From NCBI RefSeq assembly GCF_949987515.2, contig NC_082703.1, positions 10,502,680 through 10,566,679 of the forward strand: 64,000 nucleotides of DNA, written 5' to 3'. The notes beneath the pieces were generated by a model, which did no database searches, was not told the origin of the DNA, and saw nothing but the letters and a program-made list of their open reading frames with translations. This document shows positions 1-13,003 of the stretch, in pieces. Source of the stretch: Delphinus delphis. Lineage: Eukaryota; Chordata; Mammalia; Artiodactyla; Delphinidae. The position numbers and the translations under genes were made by a program. Position 1 is the first letter of the stretch, and the number at the start of each line of letters is the position of its first letter.

Positions 1-1227
1 GATCATTTCAGTGGATGGAAAGTTGGGAGTAACCCAACATTTAACTGTTTTTCCTGTAATTCTCTCTTCAACCAAACAGAAAAGTTCTCGGAGGGCAAAC
101 CAAGTCCACATGCTCTTTGATGTTCTTCTACATTATTCATAACGCTAAACAGGTGAGATGAAACTCAGGTCACCTTACTGGGCAGGTACTTTTCTGCCCA
201 CTTTGAGGATGAGTCAAGAATCTGATTCTACTTTATTCTCACCCAGTGAAAATTATCTCAGAAAAGACTTTTTGACTTAATTGTAAGAATTATTTTGTGA
301 GGATCTGTATATACTATTTGTTAGTGACTCTGGGTCTGTGTCCTCATTTTGTAACAAGATGATCAGTTTGCTCTGGCACATTTTGTTCTTTATAAGTTTA
401 GATCCTTTGATGTTCAGCTACAGCTCGAGACGGTAAATGATGTCAAAGATGAGGATGTGAGAATTTTATATAGAAAGATGTTTTTATTAAATCTGATGGT
501 TATAATGTGTTTACTTTGAAAGAACCTATTATTTTCTCACTGCCCGTAAGTAAAATCATTAGTTATATACAAATGGTTGATTTTGTTTTTAGTTTTCCAC
601 GTCACCTTTCTTTTACAATGACCCTGAACATGTTTGAAACTAGATGGAGATGGTGGCTGCAAGTCATTGTGATAAATGCCAATGACTTGTTCACGGTAAA
701 ACGGTCCATTTTATGTTATGTGAATTCCAACTCAATAAAAAAAAAAATTACACTGCACACTCATCATGGTTTCAGCTTCCCCAACATAGTCTATCTGACC
801 ACTTGTACTAGTGGACTGCACTAAAATAATGAGACTTTGTCATGTGTAGGTTGCCCTTTCTTCTACAAAATCTTAGTAGGTCCTGTAGCATTGAATCTCT
901 GACAATTATTAAGAACTCTAAATTGATGTTGATGATGCAATACTGCATCTCAAGGAACTCAGAAGCACAAGGATATAATAAATTGATGTGTCATTGAGAG
1001 TTTCAATTCAAAAGAAGTTTTATAAGAAAATGAGGAAGACTTATAACTCCAGCTCATTTTATGTACTCAAAATATTATTTCTCATTGCTCAACACCATTC
1101 CATTCCCGTATTCAGAATATACCAGAAATAGGAGCAAAAAGTGGCGAGAGAGTGGCAGTTATCTGGACTATCTGTATTTTCAACACAGTTGTGCTTTGTT
1201 TTGAAATGTGTGATAAACTCATCACCG

Positions 1228-1350
1228 GAATGTAAATTCCATAAGGGCAAGCACTTGTGTCTGTTTGCATCACTCTATCCCTACTACCTAGAACGTGCCT
1301 GGCACACAGAAGACACTCAGTTAAGTATTATTGAGTTAATGCGTCAAAAT
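1228..1350 (+). repeat. L2-like LINE fragment
   Basis: AATTCCATAAGGGCAAGCAC, CTACCTAGAACGTGCCTGGC, GACACTCAGTTAAGTATTAT match the second common L2 3' phrase set. Confidence 0.6.
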
Positions 1351-3309
1351 GGAAACTCTGCTAAAGAGGGATGTATAAACTATGGAAAAAATATCTTAAA
1401 GACATGGATATGCCGTACAGAGTTTTATTTGTGTGAATAAATGCAAATCCTATTAAATTACGCTGTGTATGATGGAAAGAAGGAAAATCATCTTTATAGT
1501 GACTACTCTGAGGTTATATGGTTGGATGGTCATTCATAATGTTTAATACAGCAATATATGTGGAATCAGTTGACTTGAACTTCGCTCTGTTTCATGAATA
1601 TTCACTACTATAGGTTCACAGCACAGAGCAGCACAGCTAAGAGATAATTTGTTTTATTCTTAAATACTGTGGCAAATGTCACAAAAATACAAGGGATCAT
1701 CTGTGTTTTTAAGTACATGGACATGTATAATCTTATTTAAAGAAAATCATAAAGGCTGTACTTTGGTGCAGTAAGAGAAATTAAACATAAGGAAGAAATA
1801 CCTCTGATAATCAATGCTAATTTAATACAAATTCAGTGAAGTTTCAAAACATGGAAGTTTTTGAACTTGATTTATACTTAGGCACCAGCTATTTGTTTAT
1901 AGCTCAGCTGCTGGTCAGCTGACTCTATAAACTGGTCCCCAGATGAATCAAAAAATGTAGCGTAGAGCACCTCACTCTTAACAAATGCCCTAGAAATTTG
2001 TTTTTTAAATCTTCTGTTTCAGGTAGAAACTGTTGAGCATGAGGTGGTCCACATGTGAAGGCAGTTATGAATTACTCATAAGAGAGTACCATCTACTCAA
2101 GAGATTCTGAAACATCATATAAAGCCACGTATAAAATAAGCCTTCACAATTTACCTGAAACAAAGGAAGCTTGCGGAAAGGAATGGTCTGAATCGTTCTA
2201 CTTTTAAATACAATCCAAATTTGTAAATCTGAAAAGACTTCAGCCAGAGGAAACGTGTTAACAATACACATTTTCCTTAGAGTCTACACAGTTCTCTCCT
2301 TGTTGCTGATCAAAAGAAAAATGTAGAGCTCCACCAAAGGGGAAAAAAGGAGTGATAAAAATATATGCAGTTTCTAGAACTGATTTGGCATTCCAGTGAG
2401 CCGTCTAACCCGTGCTTCCGTTGTAAGGTCATAAGCCTTACGATACTGATACAAGCGGAAGTATCCCGTTTAAAATCAAATACCAGCTCTATATTTTTCT
2501 GCTATTTCTCAGTCCAAGAGGTGGGAATTCTTTCTGCACTGTTGCAAATTTTTATTACTTTAAAACTATCAATTTGAAAGTCATAAGACAAAAATATCTT
2601 ATGATTTGACCTCCCATTCAGAACTTCCTGTCATAAATCGTACCATGTATTGCTAGAGTCAGATTTGTTTAAGAATGACTTGTTTCTTTTCTCTCTATCT
2701 CTGAAATTATGTGGAGTGAAAGGATGTAGCCTTAATGCAAAGATGAACTGTAATCTCAAGAATAGTTAGATTTCAATTTTTTCATTGACTATTGGAGCTG
2801 GAACAGCCCTCACCCAGGAATTTTCTCTTATACAAGAAGGAAAAAAACAAAACAAAACAAAAACCAGTCTCCGAAGATAAAAATAATCTGCCTGGAGCAC
2901 CAAAATTAATTTCAAAGTCAAGACTGGAATTCAGGGCTATTGCTTCTCCTCTTTCAACTCATTTCTACAAAGGGAACCTCTTTAGTTATGTGCTAACCAT
3001 GTAGATATCCTTGAGTTACTGCCAGACAGTGGATGGTTTAGATTTTCTATCATTACCGCCACGGGTTATCTCTATAGAAACATCTCATTTTGACCTTTTA
3101 CTGCAACTGTTTCTACTTGGAAGTTTAATCTATATAATGCTCCCATGACCACTTTTGGTCACAATTCTACTGAATATTCAGACCCTTTTTCTGGAGGTTA
3201 TTAAGAAACGAATATTCATATTTAGACTCATTCAACAGCATTTCATCATTAAGGGGGCACACAGAATGTGGGCTCTAATTGCTTACATGAGAAGGTCCAG
3301 AATAAAGAA

Positions 3310-3730
3310 CCTAGAGATGATCATACTAAGTGAAGTAAGTCAGACAGAGAAAGACAAACATACGACATCACTTGTATGTGGAATCTATAAAGATGATACA
3401 AATGAACTTATTTACAAAACAGAGATAGACTTACAGACGTGGAAAACAAACTTATGGTTACCAAAGGGGAAAGTGGGGGAGGGATAAATCAGGAGTTTGG
3501 GATTAACGTACACACACTACTATATATAAAACGGATAATCAACAAGGACCTACTGTATAGCACAGGGAACTCTACTCAATATTCTGTAATAACCCAGAGG
3601 GGAAAAGAATCTGAAAAAGAATAGATATTTGTATATGTATAACTGAACCACTTTGCTGTACACCTGAAACTAACACAGCATTGTAAATCAACTATACTCC
3701 AACATAAAAGAAAAATTAAACTAAAAAAAA
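3310..3730 (+). mobile_element. L1 3'UTR fragment
   Basis: A severely 5'-truncated L1. It starts near GATCATACTAAGTGAAGTAA, continues with the CTACTGTATAGCACAGGGAA and CACTTTGCTGTACACCTGAA motifs and ends with a degenerate A-rich tail. The flanks GAAGGTCCAGAATAAAGAA (3291-3309) and GAAGGTATAGAATAAAGAA (3731-3749) form a 19-bp target-site duplication with two mismatches. Confidence 0.88.
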
Positions 3731-6084
3731 GAAGGTATAGAATAAAGAAACTTTAGTGAATGGAAGGGAGCTTATCCTCAGGAAAGAAGACTGTCACTGC
3801 AAAATAGGGATCAGCCCAGTATTACTGCGATGAATGATTCAAACACATACAATATCAAATGTTGTCAATATCTGAGAATTGGTGAGCCAGGCTCACATCC
3901 TCTTTTAATCTGGAGAATTAGAAGTCTGGGACACAGGAAGGAGTGACTGTCAGGAAAAGGAAAAGGAAGGCTTCTGATGACTGAGTCATACTCTGAAATA
4001 CGATGACTAGAAAATGCCAGGTCCAAATATGAAGACTTATTCCAGAGAAACCTATATTCTATTTGTTGACATAATCCCTCACCTATATATTATTTTAAAT
4101 AATATAATCAGACATATACCTCATGCATGCTGGAATATTTGGAGGCAAGATGCATTCACATATGCAACTTACTTGAAATTGCATCAAAAATAAAAAGCTG
4201 ATTGATAGATAAATGGATACACATTTGATAAAGCAAATATGGCGACTGTTAACCTGTAAAACCTAGAGATTGGGCATACACTGTTTACAAGTCATTCAAC
4301 TTTTCTGTGTGTTTCAAAATTTCATAATGAAACGCTAGAAAAAGTTTAAAGAGACTTTTTCATGGCTGTTTCTGACTACCATATATGTAGTATGTTTTAT
4401 TATAAAAACTCCTAAGCCGATGCCATACCAAACCAAATAATCTACCAATTCCACATTCGGTAACCTGCACTCAATTATTCTCCCTCCTCCACTGCACGAC
4501 GCCTCCCCACCCACCTTCCCCCACCACACTTACTTTAAGATGAATTCCAAAATTATATCAAGAATATAAGATTCACCATAATTTGAATCATTGTCTAATG
4601 ACAATGGAGTATCTTTATACGACAAACCATTAGCTGCTGCAGAAAATCTAAGAGCTTTTCCTGACCCCACCTCCCAGACCATTCATTTATTGAGAAGGGA
4701 TTTTTTTTTTTTTAATGTGATACTTCACTCACTAGGGATTGGAACATCTATGAATAACATGAATAGGGAAATTGTACAGTTCATTCTACTGACAAAATCA
4801 GAAAGGTTGGACAGTAAGCTTCAGTTGGTTGAGAAAAAAAAAAAAAAGAATACTTTTATTGTTAACGACACTCCCATCCTGAACACATCTTTTTCAAAGA
4901 TCAACTGGTCAGTGGACACTATAAAGCCAAAGGCTCTGATGTGGAAGTTGAGTTTCTCCACTGCTGTATTTCCCACCCAGTTATGCATACACATATTTCA
5001 TAAAACTATTAAATATTTATGACACAGTACAAAGCCCTTCTAAAAGCATCTGTATTTAACTAAATCATGTCACTGACAGCAAGAGGCATGTACAGCAATT
5101 TAACCTAGCAGGAAAAGTACTTCTTTTACATCTCACTGCAATGCAGAGAGTTTCAACCATACGCTTATTTCTGTCCCCACATACTGTCCGTAAGAAGGGA
5201 AAGCTTAACTTAAGTGGTTCAAAGGGCTTTTAGACAGGCTTCTCAAATGAAACATAAATCTTTTGAAGTGTTTCTCAAAAATTCTTTCCTGAGGCTTTGC
5301 CAGCACTCTGTCACTAGAGGTCAGACAAATAACCCATCCTCAGGTTGTCTCCTTAACCCCAGGTTAAATACCTGGATTTAGCCCCATCTTTTCTTATATC
5401 ACCACGTCCTTCCAAATGTTTGCCGTAGTCTATCACTGACTGATGTCAAAGGCATCCAAAAAGTACCCATGTCCAAGTGCATCCCTCTCAGTCTTCCCTC
5501 TACCCATAAAAAGACTCCAAGTTTCAAATGAGCATATCAAAAGTTAAATTGTTAACCACTCATATAGCTTAATATCAAAGAATCTGTTGAGACAAGTACT
5601 AATACTTAAGCGTTTTTTAAGGTACCTAAGCATTTGGTGATGCAAAAGAACAGCAGAGAGAGAGCTCTGAAATGAAGGAAAAAAAACGTGCAAGAGAAGG
5701 CAAAACATCTTTGGCATCTTAGGCTGAGCTAACTGTACTCGTGGAGACAGAAACGTTCAAAATAACCTCTGGCTGGTAAAAAAAAATGTGTTGAATGGGT
5801 ACAAAAATAATTATTTTAGTGATATGCATGCTGTCAAAAAATCAGGGCTAAATGCTTGAGTTGTCCAACTCAAAATGAAATATTACTGTTAGTCAGCCAA
5901 CATACAGCAAGTGATTAGGGAATTTGCTGCTCAGCATTTAAACTAACTTCTTTTCACACTCTGGCAGGTAAAAAATGGAAAACCTCAGGATGACCTGCTT
6001 CTCAAAAGCAGATGGCAGATTTTAAAGTCGTGGTATTTTATGCAACGAAAGTAACTTACATTTCTAAAGCCCCACAATATATGT

Positions 6085-6215
6085 TAATTTATCTACATAT
6101 CCATCCGCCCACCCATCCAAAATAATGTTTACTAAGTGGCCGCTTATGTCCCTGGCATTGTGCTGAGGCTTATAGATTTGGTAGCAAGAAGGTAAAAGAA
6201 GTTCCACCCCATCAT
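6085..6215 (+). repeat. L2-like LINE fragment
   Basis: AATAATGTTTACTAAGTGGC, TGGCATTGTGCTGAGGCTTA, GGTAGCAAGAAGGTAAAAGA. Weakly L2-like. Confidence 0.4.
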
Positions 6216-6480
6216 CTCTCTTTTCTCCGAAGTAGCAAGTGAGGCTATCTGCCGAGAGAGAAGGCATGATTCAAATTTTGAGCGTGGTAAGGTCTTAGTC
6301 ACCTTGGGAAACAGATGAGAAGGTCGACTGTAAAAACCAGAAGCAGGTCAGACATCGCAGCAAGTATTAAATACACATCAGTCCTCCCTTATTTATAATT
6401 CTCACTCTCAGCATCCTTACTTCTCCCCTTGAGAATTGTATTTTGAAAGTGCATCCAATGGAAGGAGACTTTAAAAAAGT

Positions 6481-6997
6481 CATTGGAGGGTATTATGCTA
6501 AGTGAAATAAGTCAGACAGACAAAGACAGATACTGTATGATATGACTTACACGTGGAATCTAGAAAATACAACAAACTAGTGACTATAACAGAAAAGAAG
6601 CAGATTCACAGATACAGAGAACAAACTAGTGGTTACCAGTGGGGAGAGGGAAGGGGGGAGGGGCAATATAAGGGTAGGGGATTAAGAGGTACAAACTGTT
6701 AGATATAAAATAAGCTACAGGGGGAATTCCCTGGTGGTCCAGTGGTTAAGACGCCGCACTTTCACTGCCGGGGCTTCAATCCCTGGTCAGGGAACTAAGA
6801 GCCCACAAGCCTCGTGGTGCAGCCAAAAAAAACAAACAAAAAAAAGCTACAAGGATATATTGTACAACCCAGGGGATACAGCCAATATTTTATAATAACG
6901 ATAAATGGAGTGTAACCTTTAAAAATTGTGCACCACTACAGTGTACACTATAACTTATATAATATTATACTTCAACTATACTTCAATAAAAAATGAA
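6481..6997 (+). mobile_element. L1 3'UTR fragment, interrupted by a SINE
   Basis: L1 3'UTR of a second sequence type (AACAAACTAGTGGTTACCAG, ATATTGTACAACCCAGGG, ACTTCAATAAAAAATG). It is split at about 6721-6845 by a short CHR SINE, and a long CHR SINE has landed at its 3' flank. TTTAAAAAAGT at 6470-6480 and 6998-7008 is a possible target-site duplication. Confidence 0.85.
6722..6838 (+). mobile_element. Short tRNA-derived CHR-type SINE (CHR-2-like)
   Basis: Starts GGGAATTCCCTGGTGGTCCA, carries tRNA-like A and B box sequence and ends GCAGCC plus an A-rich tail. The near-repeat AAGCTACAGG before it and AAGCTACAAGG after it is the target-site duplication inside the host L1. The family is shared by cetaceans, hippos and ruminants; the exact subfamily name is my inference. 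Confidence 0.85.
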
Positions 6998-7017
6998 TTT
7001 AAAAAAGTGTCACAGAT

Positions 7018-7229
7018 GGCCTTCCCTGGTGGCGCAGTGGTTGGGGGTCCGCCTGCCGATGCGGGGGGCGCGGGTTCGTGCCCCGGTGTGGGGGGGGTCC
7101 CGCGTGCCGCGGAGCGGCTGGGCCCGTGGGCCGTGGCCGCTGGGCCTGTGCGTCCGGAGTCTGTGCTCCGCGACGGGAGAGGCCGCGGCGGTTGGGAGGC
7201 CCGCGTACCGGAGGGGAAAAAAAAAAAAA
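7018..7229 (+). mobile_element. Long cetacean CHR SINE, unusually G-rich copy
   Basis: Full-length tRNA(Glu)-derived SINE with an A-tail, flanked by AAAAAGTGTCAC direct repeats (about 7002-7013 and 7223-7235). It differs from its sister copies mainly by A-to-G changes and is very rich in G and CpG. It is not a CpG-island promoter: the richness stops exactly at the SINE edges. Confidence 0.95.
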
Positions 7230-7421
7230 GTGTCACTGATAACATAAGAAATGATTTTTCTGTTGAGCTCTACAGGACCTGGACCCAAACAAGACTGAAG
7301 TGGGGCGAGAGAAGGAAGAGAAAAGAACACGAATAAATACGATAATGAGAAGGTTAAGTTCACACACACATCACAATCTCCACTTTGGACATATTTACTT
7401 CTCAAATCAGTGTACCTTTTT

Positions 7422-7668
7422 CTTTTTTTAATTTATTTATTTACTTTTTCATCTTTATTGGAGTCTAACTGCTTTACAATGGTGTGTTAGTTTCTGCTTT
7501 ATAACAAAGTGAATCAGTTATACATGTCATATGTTCCCATATCTCCTCCCTCCTGCATCTCCCTCCCTCCCACCCTCCCTATCCCACCCCTCTAGGTGGT
7601 CACAAAGCACTGAGCTGATTTCCCTGTGCTATGCGCCTGCTTCCTGCTAGCTATCTACCTTACGTCTG
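7422..7668 (-). mobile_element. L1 3'UTR fragment (the only L1 piece in NRG1 sense orientation)
   Basis: The reverse complement reads as an L1 3' end (CACTTTGTTATAAAGCAGAA, then CCAATAAAGATG and an A/T-rich tail). The 13-bp repeat AGTGTACCTTTTC at 7409-7421 and 7669-7681 is a perfect target-site duplication. Confidence 0.9.
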
Positions 7669-8139
7669 AGTGTACCTTTTCCTGATGCCAGAATTTAATT
7701 GGCAACGTCAGGCGATCCACTTAGTTATGCTGTGTGGCTGAACTCTGGCCACGATGAAACCAACCTATTCAAATGATGTTGCCGGTAAGTCCATGAATCA
7801 AAGAACTTTAACCTACTACACACCGTAATGCCCCTCTGTTGTATACTGATTCTAATATGAACAAGATGAGGCAAGAAGACATGCCATAAACCCAGAGATC
7901 AGCAGGAAAGTTTACCTTCTCTCTTTCAAGTATTACTTGGAAGAAATTAAATCAGTATTGGGAAACATTGTGTGTTTACAGCAAGTTCAAAAGTATCCAT
8001 ATTAAAATGAAAAGGGAAACTTTGGTCTTTAATGACTCTTCTGCCATCGATTTCCCACATATTTTTTAAAATGTGCCTTTTCTCAGTTTTTCCAGATCCG
8101 TGCTAGGTTGATCTTATCCCTGCTGGCTTTGAGAACTTC

Positions 8140-8270
8140 ATTCTTTCACTCACTAATTGTTTCCTAAGTGCCTAATATGCGCCAGGCCCTGCACAAGACT
8201 GAGAAAGAAAGAGGGAAGGAGGCTGCAGTGGTTCCTGCTTCCAAGGTGTTACATAAGGGACTTCATTTTC
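8140..8270 (+). repeat. L2-like LINE fragment
   Basis: CACTCACTAATTGTTTCCTA, AGTGCCTAATATGCGCCAGG, CCCTGCACAAGACTGAG. Typical L2 3' wording, diverged. Confidence 0.6.
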
Positions 8271-10935
8271 CTAATCCCACTCTGGCACGAATGCAAATAC
8301 TGCAGAAGTGAGAGTCCATAGTCTTAGAATAGATTCTATTTGTGTGGTAGACACACTGTGGAGTGATTAAAAAAAAAGAGAGAGAGAGAACCCAGCAAGA
8401 AATGCTTTTTGTTGTATATGCATGTCTAGGTTTCTCAGATTTTCCTTCACTTAGGATCCAGTTACGAAAACATTTACTTCTGAGAGCGTTCTGTTTTGAC
8501 GAGTGATGGAAGAAGAATGCAGAAATTCATTTCCAGAAGGGACCATGTCCAGGCAAGAGGCCTTTAGAGGTACCGGACAATAGGAGGCAGAAAAACCTAA
8601 TCCATCTATTTCCATTCTCAGAAACTATCAAAACAAAACACCCATCAAAACAGACTGGGCTATAGTAGAAATCTGATGGTGGGTTGATTTTTTTTACAGT
8701 TCTTTAAAAAGTTTTTTCCTTGACTGTTTTTGGCGGGTGGACTAAAATTAAAAAATATGTATATTAATACATTTTATTATCTTTTTGATGAAGACTTCTT
8801 ATTTACTGGTGACGCCAATGCACAGTTTTAAATTTAGTTACCAAAATTTCCTGAATTATTAAGGAAACATTTTAAATGCACAGAAATTCTGACATTTCAA
8901 AATATAAACATCAAAAAGAAAAAAGTATATTACATACATACAGATTCAGATCTGAAGATCTGATTCAATAATTGGTTGCTTGTAGAAGCTAGTTTAATCA
9001 ATAAAGAAGGTCAACGTGATTGAAAGAAAGAAAGTATTAAACATTTTGACTAACATTAGTTCTGTTAACTACCTAGGCTCTGCAAAATCACTGACGTGGC
9101 AAGACTAAAGATGACCAAATAAGCTTTACTATTAAAGTTATAAGTTATCATCCTCATAAATATATGAGCTGTTCAAATATGAATTGATGGTAATTAAAGA
9201 AACCAACAATAAAATGATCAGAATTAATATCTTTTATCAAATTAGAAACATGATTTTTCCTTTTTTCAATTAATTCTGATGAAAATATAAAGAGCAATCC
9301 ACTTATTCAACATCTAAATCAATTTGAATTTTTTATCCTTACAACATAATTTTAATGCTGAACACTGTCATTCTGTGAATTTCCAATAATGGTATTGCAT
9401 ATCCAATGAAGAAAAGGATATATATTGGAGTAGAACTTTCTTATTTTATATTAACATTGAAGGTGCATTTGAAAGAACATTGCTGAAACAGTTTTTACTT
9501 TTTAAAAATGGTGTCCCTTGTTTAAGTGCTAATATCCCTTATGCTCAAAAATAAAACATTAATTTTTAATTCTATAAGTAACACGTGAAAGTTAAAAGTA
9601 TGATGTATATTTCTTACTTTGCTCTTAACATATTAACATAGCATTTCCCCTTCTTCATTTCCAATCCAACAAAGTGTTATACCGTCAAGATACCTGGAGC
9701 ATCAGGTATTATCTTTAACCAACATCTCATCTCCTTATTGCTCTTAAGGACAAGTGTACCCACACCCAAAAAGTCAGTGAATTCTGTGCAAACTAAAAGA
9801 GGTTCTTAAAATGAGGAGCAAATTAGATCTAATTACGGGTGATGGGAGTTTCAAAAGGTCCTAGATTAACATTACAAGCACTTTCCATGGTAAATTAAGC
9901 ATGCAGTTTAGTCAGCAAAGATATTTTTATATATCTTGTTTATGTCTACTATAAACATCATAAGCATTCCTTTAGCATTTAACCCAGTGATTAATGCATC
10001 TATGATGGCGTCAGGTTCTAATTAGTGAGTAACTGCCTGCAAATATTTCCACAACTGTTCATCTCCCAACTCTTTTACCCTGACTAACAGAGACATGCCT
10101 ACCAAAGTCTAAGGGTTCATGTAGTTACAGGAAACCAAATGCATTATTTATAAGGATGCACAGCCTAGAAAGTTCGGCTATGCCGCTTACCCTAGCAGTA
10201 GTAGGCTCTAAGCTATTGGCAACAGGAAGCTTGCCAGTGCATTAGAAAATGGGATTGAAGGGATCCCTGCCAAATAAAATAGCTAAGTAATAACAAACGT
10301 TAAAGAAGAGCCTTGGGGGTTGGTGGGAGTCCTGAGCTCACCGCTGAAGCACAGTTCAGATCACCAAGCTTTTGCAGTCAATGCAGAAAGAATAATACTA
10401 ATTAATTCTCTGTGTCTTATCTTTCTTGAGTGCTTGCTTTTTAATTAGCTATACATTGTTTTTTATGAATGTTACTATAGTACCTGTATACAAATGAGAA
10501 AATTACAATGGCTATAAAACAGGTATGGTGCACAGTATCAGATTTCAAGTGCAGGTAGAATTAATTCTGTATTTGTACTGTCCACCCTGTTTATCAATCC
10601 ATAATCACTGTTTCAGTGATTCTGGACAAATCAGTATTTTTTTCCCCTTTGATTTCAAAGAAAAAGAAACCTGCCGCAAAAAAAGCCATAATTTCTTATT
10701 CTTCCTGTGTTCAAAACTGATACATTGCTTCAGAGATGCCTGTCATGACTTTAAGTAGATTTTGAGATAGTGCCATTCAAGTTTCATTTTCTGTTTAATC
10801 GTGGTCAGCAACTTGGAATTTACACCACAGTGCAACAAAAGGCTGCCTGCTTCAAATGTTAACAGCAGCAGAGGATGAGAATGCCATCTTGCCTGCGGGG
10901 AGAAAACCCTAAAAACGGACAAAATAAGTCAATCT

Positions 10936-10937
<2 letters not shown>

Positions 10938-10985
<48 letters not shown>
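10938..10985. repeat. (CA)n microsatellite
   Basis: A nearly uninterrupted CA dinucleotide run of about 24 units, probably length-polymorphic. Confidence 0.98.
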
Positions 10986-10987
<2 letters not shown>

Positions 10988-11529
10988 TACTGTAGGAACT
11001 GTTAAAAGCAAATAACCTTCCATATCAATCTGACATTGAAACAAAAAGCTATGGTTTTCATTCTGCATCTCAAAATTGATCTGAAAATTACCATCAAAAT
11101 CAAGGATGAAGTAGCTGAGGCTACATATCGCATATTTACGCTTATTCTTTTCTTGAATAACCTTATTCTTCTCTTGAATTTAATATTTAATGCATATACC
11201 TGTTTATGTGGAGGAGGGGAGGCTCATGGTATTCCTTCTAAATGATCCAAGTACCTAACAAATATAATTTGTTACCAAAAACTCTCTAGTTTTAACGCCT
11301 TTTATCATGGCAAATGGGCATACATATTTCTGTACCTTGCTCAGGAAGCTTGATTCATAGAACTGATTTGGTCCAGGTGATAAAAGTAGCCAAGTGGTAA
11401 AAGTAGTTGCAATGATCACATGGCCTTAGAGACGTATGATAGAGGTCACAAGGGGAACTCTCCGAAGGTTTTCCTTTCACCCTCTCCCTCTACTATCAGT
11501 GCGTATAAAGAACACAGGACGTGGGGTCA

Positions 11530-11690
11530 GAGAAGCTGGCGTGGAACTTGTTATATAGCCTTGACAAATACTGAATTGTCTGAGCCTCTCAGTTACCTCA
11601 TCTACCTAATGGGACAAATAATATCTATTCTCAGATGAAAGTACCTGACACATGGTAGGTGCCCAGTAAAAGACACTGTTACCCTTCATT
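11530..11690 (+). repeat. MIR SINE fragment
   Basis: MIR core and 3' part: TTATATAGCCTTGACAAAT, CTCAGTTACCTCATCTACC, TGGGACAAATAATA, CCTGACACATGGTAGGTGCC. Confidence 0.75.
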
Positions 11691-12164
11691 ATTACTTTTT
11701 TAATGATAATAAAAGAAAAATCAACCTTATTAGCGCCACGGCATTCCCTTACTCCCAACCAGGTGACTCTTCCGCACCACAGGGAGAACAGCGGCCAACC
11801 AGTTAATATGGAGATTTTCATATAATTTGCAATAATCCCATCTAAGGTGAAACACAGTCTTATACATCACCATGTAAACAAGTATTTATCATAAAATGAA
11901 GAAACCTTCAAGATATAAAATCCAGAAATAAATTTAAAGTAGAGGTGTATGGAGTGTGAAATGCTTCTCAAAATGTTAAAAGCTCTAATAAATATGATTT
12001 AAGCCAATGTGAATTTTTTCAACTTTGATTTTTAAATATTTAAATACATTTTTCATGATTGAAGGTTTAGGTGGTTTTCCTATAATTACACATATGTACA
12101 ACTTTTAGAAATCACAATAATCTAACTAAAAAAAATCATCTCACTATTAATGTTCATATCCGTT

Positions 12165-12290
12165 TAATAAATACTTCCTGGGAACCAGCATATTGGTGTG
12201 TTATGGGAATGGAAACACAAACCAAAATTCCTTCCTTCAAGACCTTATATTCTGGTTTGGGAAGTGATGTACATATCTGTGACAATTGTT
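12165..12290 (+). repeat. L2-like LINE fragment
   Basis: TTAATAAATACTTCCTGGGA, CAAAATTCCTTCCTTCAAGA, CCTTATATTCTGGTTTGG resemble a diverged L2 3' end. Confidence 0.5.
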
Positions 12291-12857
12291 AAGTGGCAAG
12301 TTTGTTATCTGAAGAGCTAGGAAATCACCAAGAGAGTATGGCTGGGCCTTGGAAGATAATCTAACATCTGGGTATAACAAATCATAGAGTTTGCTTTTAT
12401 TCTTTGATTAGACAAAGACTTTTTTTTTTAACAATTTCAGAGCAACATTTTACTAGAATATACCCAAGTCTTCACTTCTTCTAAAAAGGTGGGAGAGTAT
12501 GACATTCTTAAAATTATTGAGACTATAGCTGACCCTATTCTTCGTGAAGACTCTCTCCACCAGAAGCCTCTATTAGACTTAATTCTGAATGCACTTTTTA
12601 CCCAAAAGGTCACAGCCAACATTCTAGAAACTTGAAGAAAAAAAAAACAAGCAGAAAATTTTACCATAATACTAGTTTCTGTGTGTATATATGTAGTGGA
12701 TGTGACGTTTCATTTCTATTTTTGCACTAAGCTTAACAGTTTTGAATCTCAGTTCCCTTTACCTGCAATGTAAAAACATTTTTAAAGGTTCGAATAAACC
12801 GCCTATGTGTGCTTGAGTCACCTATTTCCTTCCTAAAGCTTATCTTGCTTTCACACA

Positions 12858-13003
12858 GCACAGGTTCCGGATGCGCAGGCTCAGCAGCCATGGTTCACGG
12901 GCGCAGCTGCTCCGCGGCATGTGAGATCCTCCCGTACCGGGGCACAAACCCGTGTCCCCTGCATCGGCAGGCGGACTCTCAACCACTGCGCCACCAGGGA
13001 AGC
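12858..13003 (-). mobile_element. Long CHR SINE, partial (A-tail end missing)
   Basis: Minus-strand copy with the 5' end intact at about 13003 (GGCGCAGTGGTTGAGAGTCC on the minus strand). The 3' part, after GAACCTGTGCT, is absent, as are the A-tail and a clear target duplication, so it was probably trimmed by a later deletion. Confidence 0.88.

Noticed and set aside
4591..5022. 143-codon open frame on the + strand
   Set aside because: It starts with TTG, runs through homopolymer T and A tracts and looks like chance open sequence.
6722..6838. tRNA-like A and B boxes
   Set aside because: They belong to tRNA-derived SINEs, which lack a foldable mature tRNA with its CCA-ready end; no true tRNA gene was seen.
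7018..7229. GC- and CpG-rich patch that might be a CpG-island promoter
   Set aside because: The enrichment stops exactly at the SINE boundaries and there is no first exon nearby.
6976..7405. Several overlapping open frames of 80-136 codons
   Set aside because: They are translations of a CHR SINE and its A-tail; the same peptide patterns recur at every other CHR copy in both orientations.
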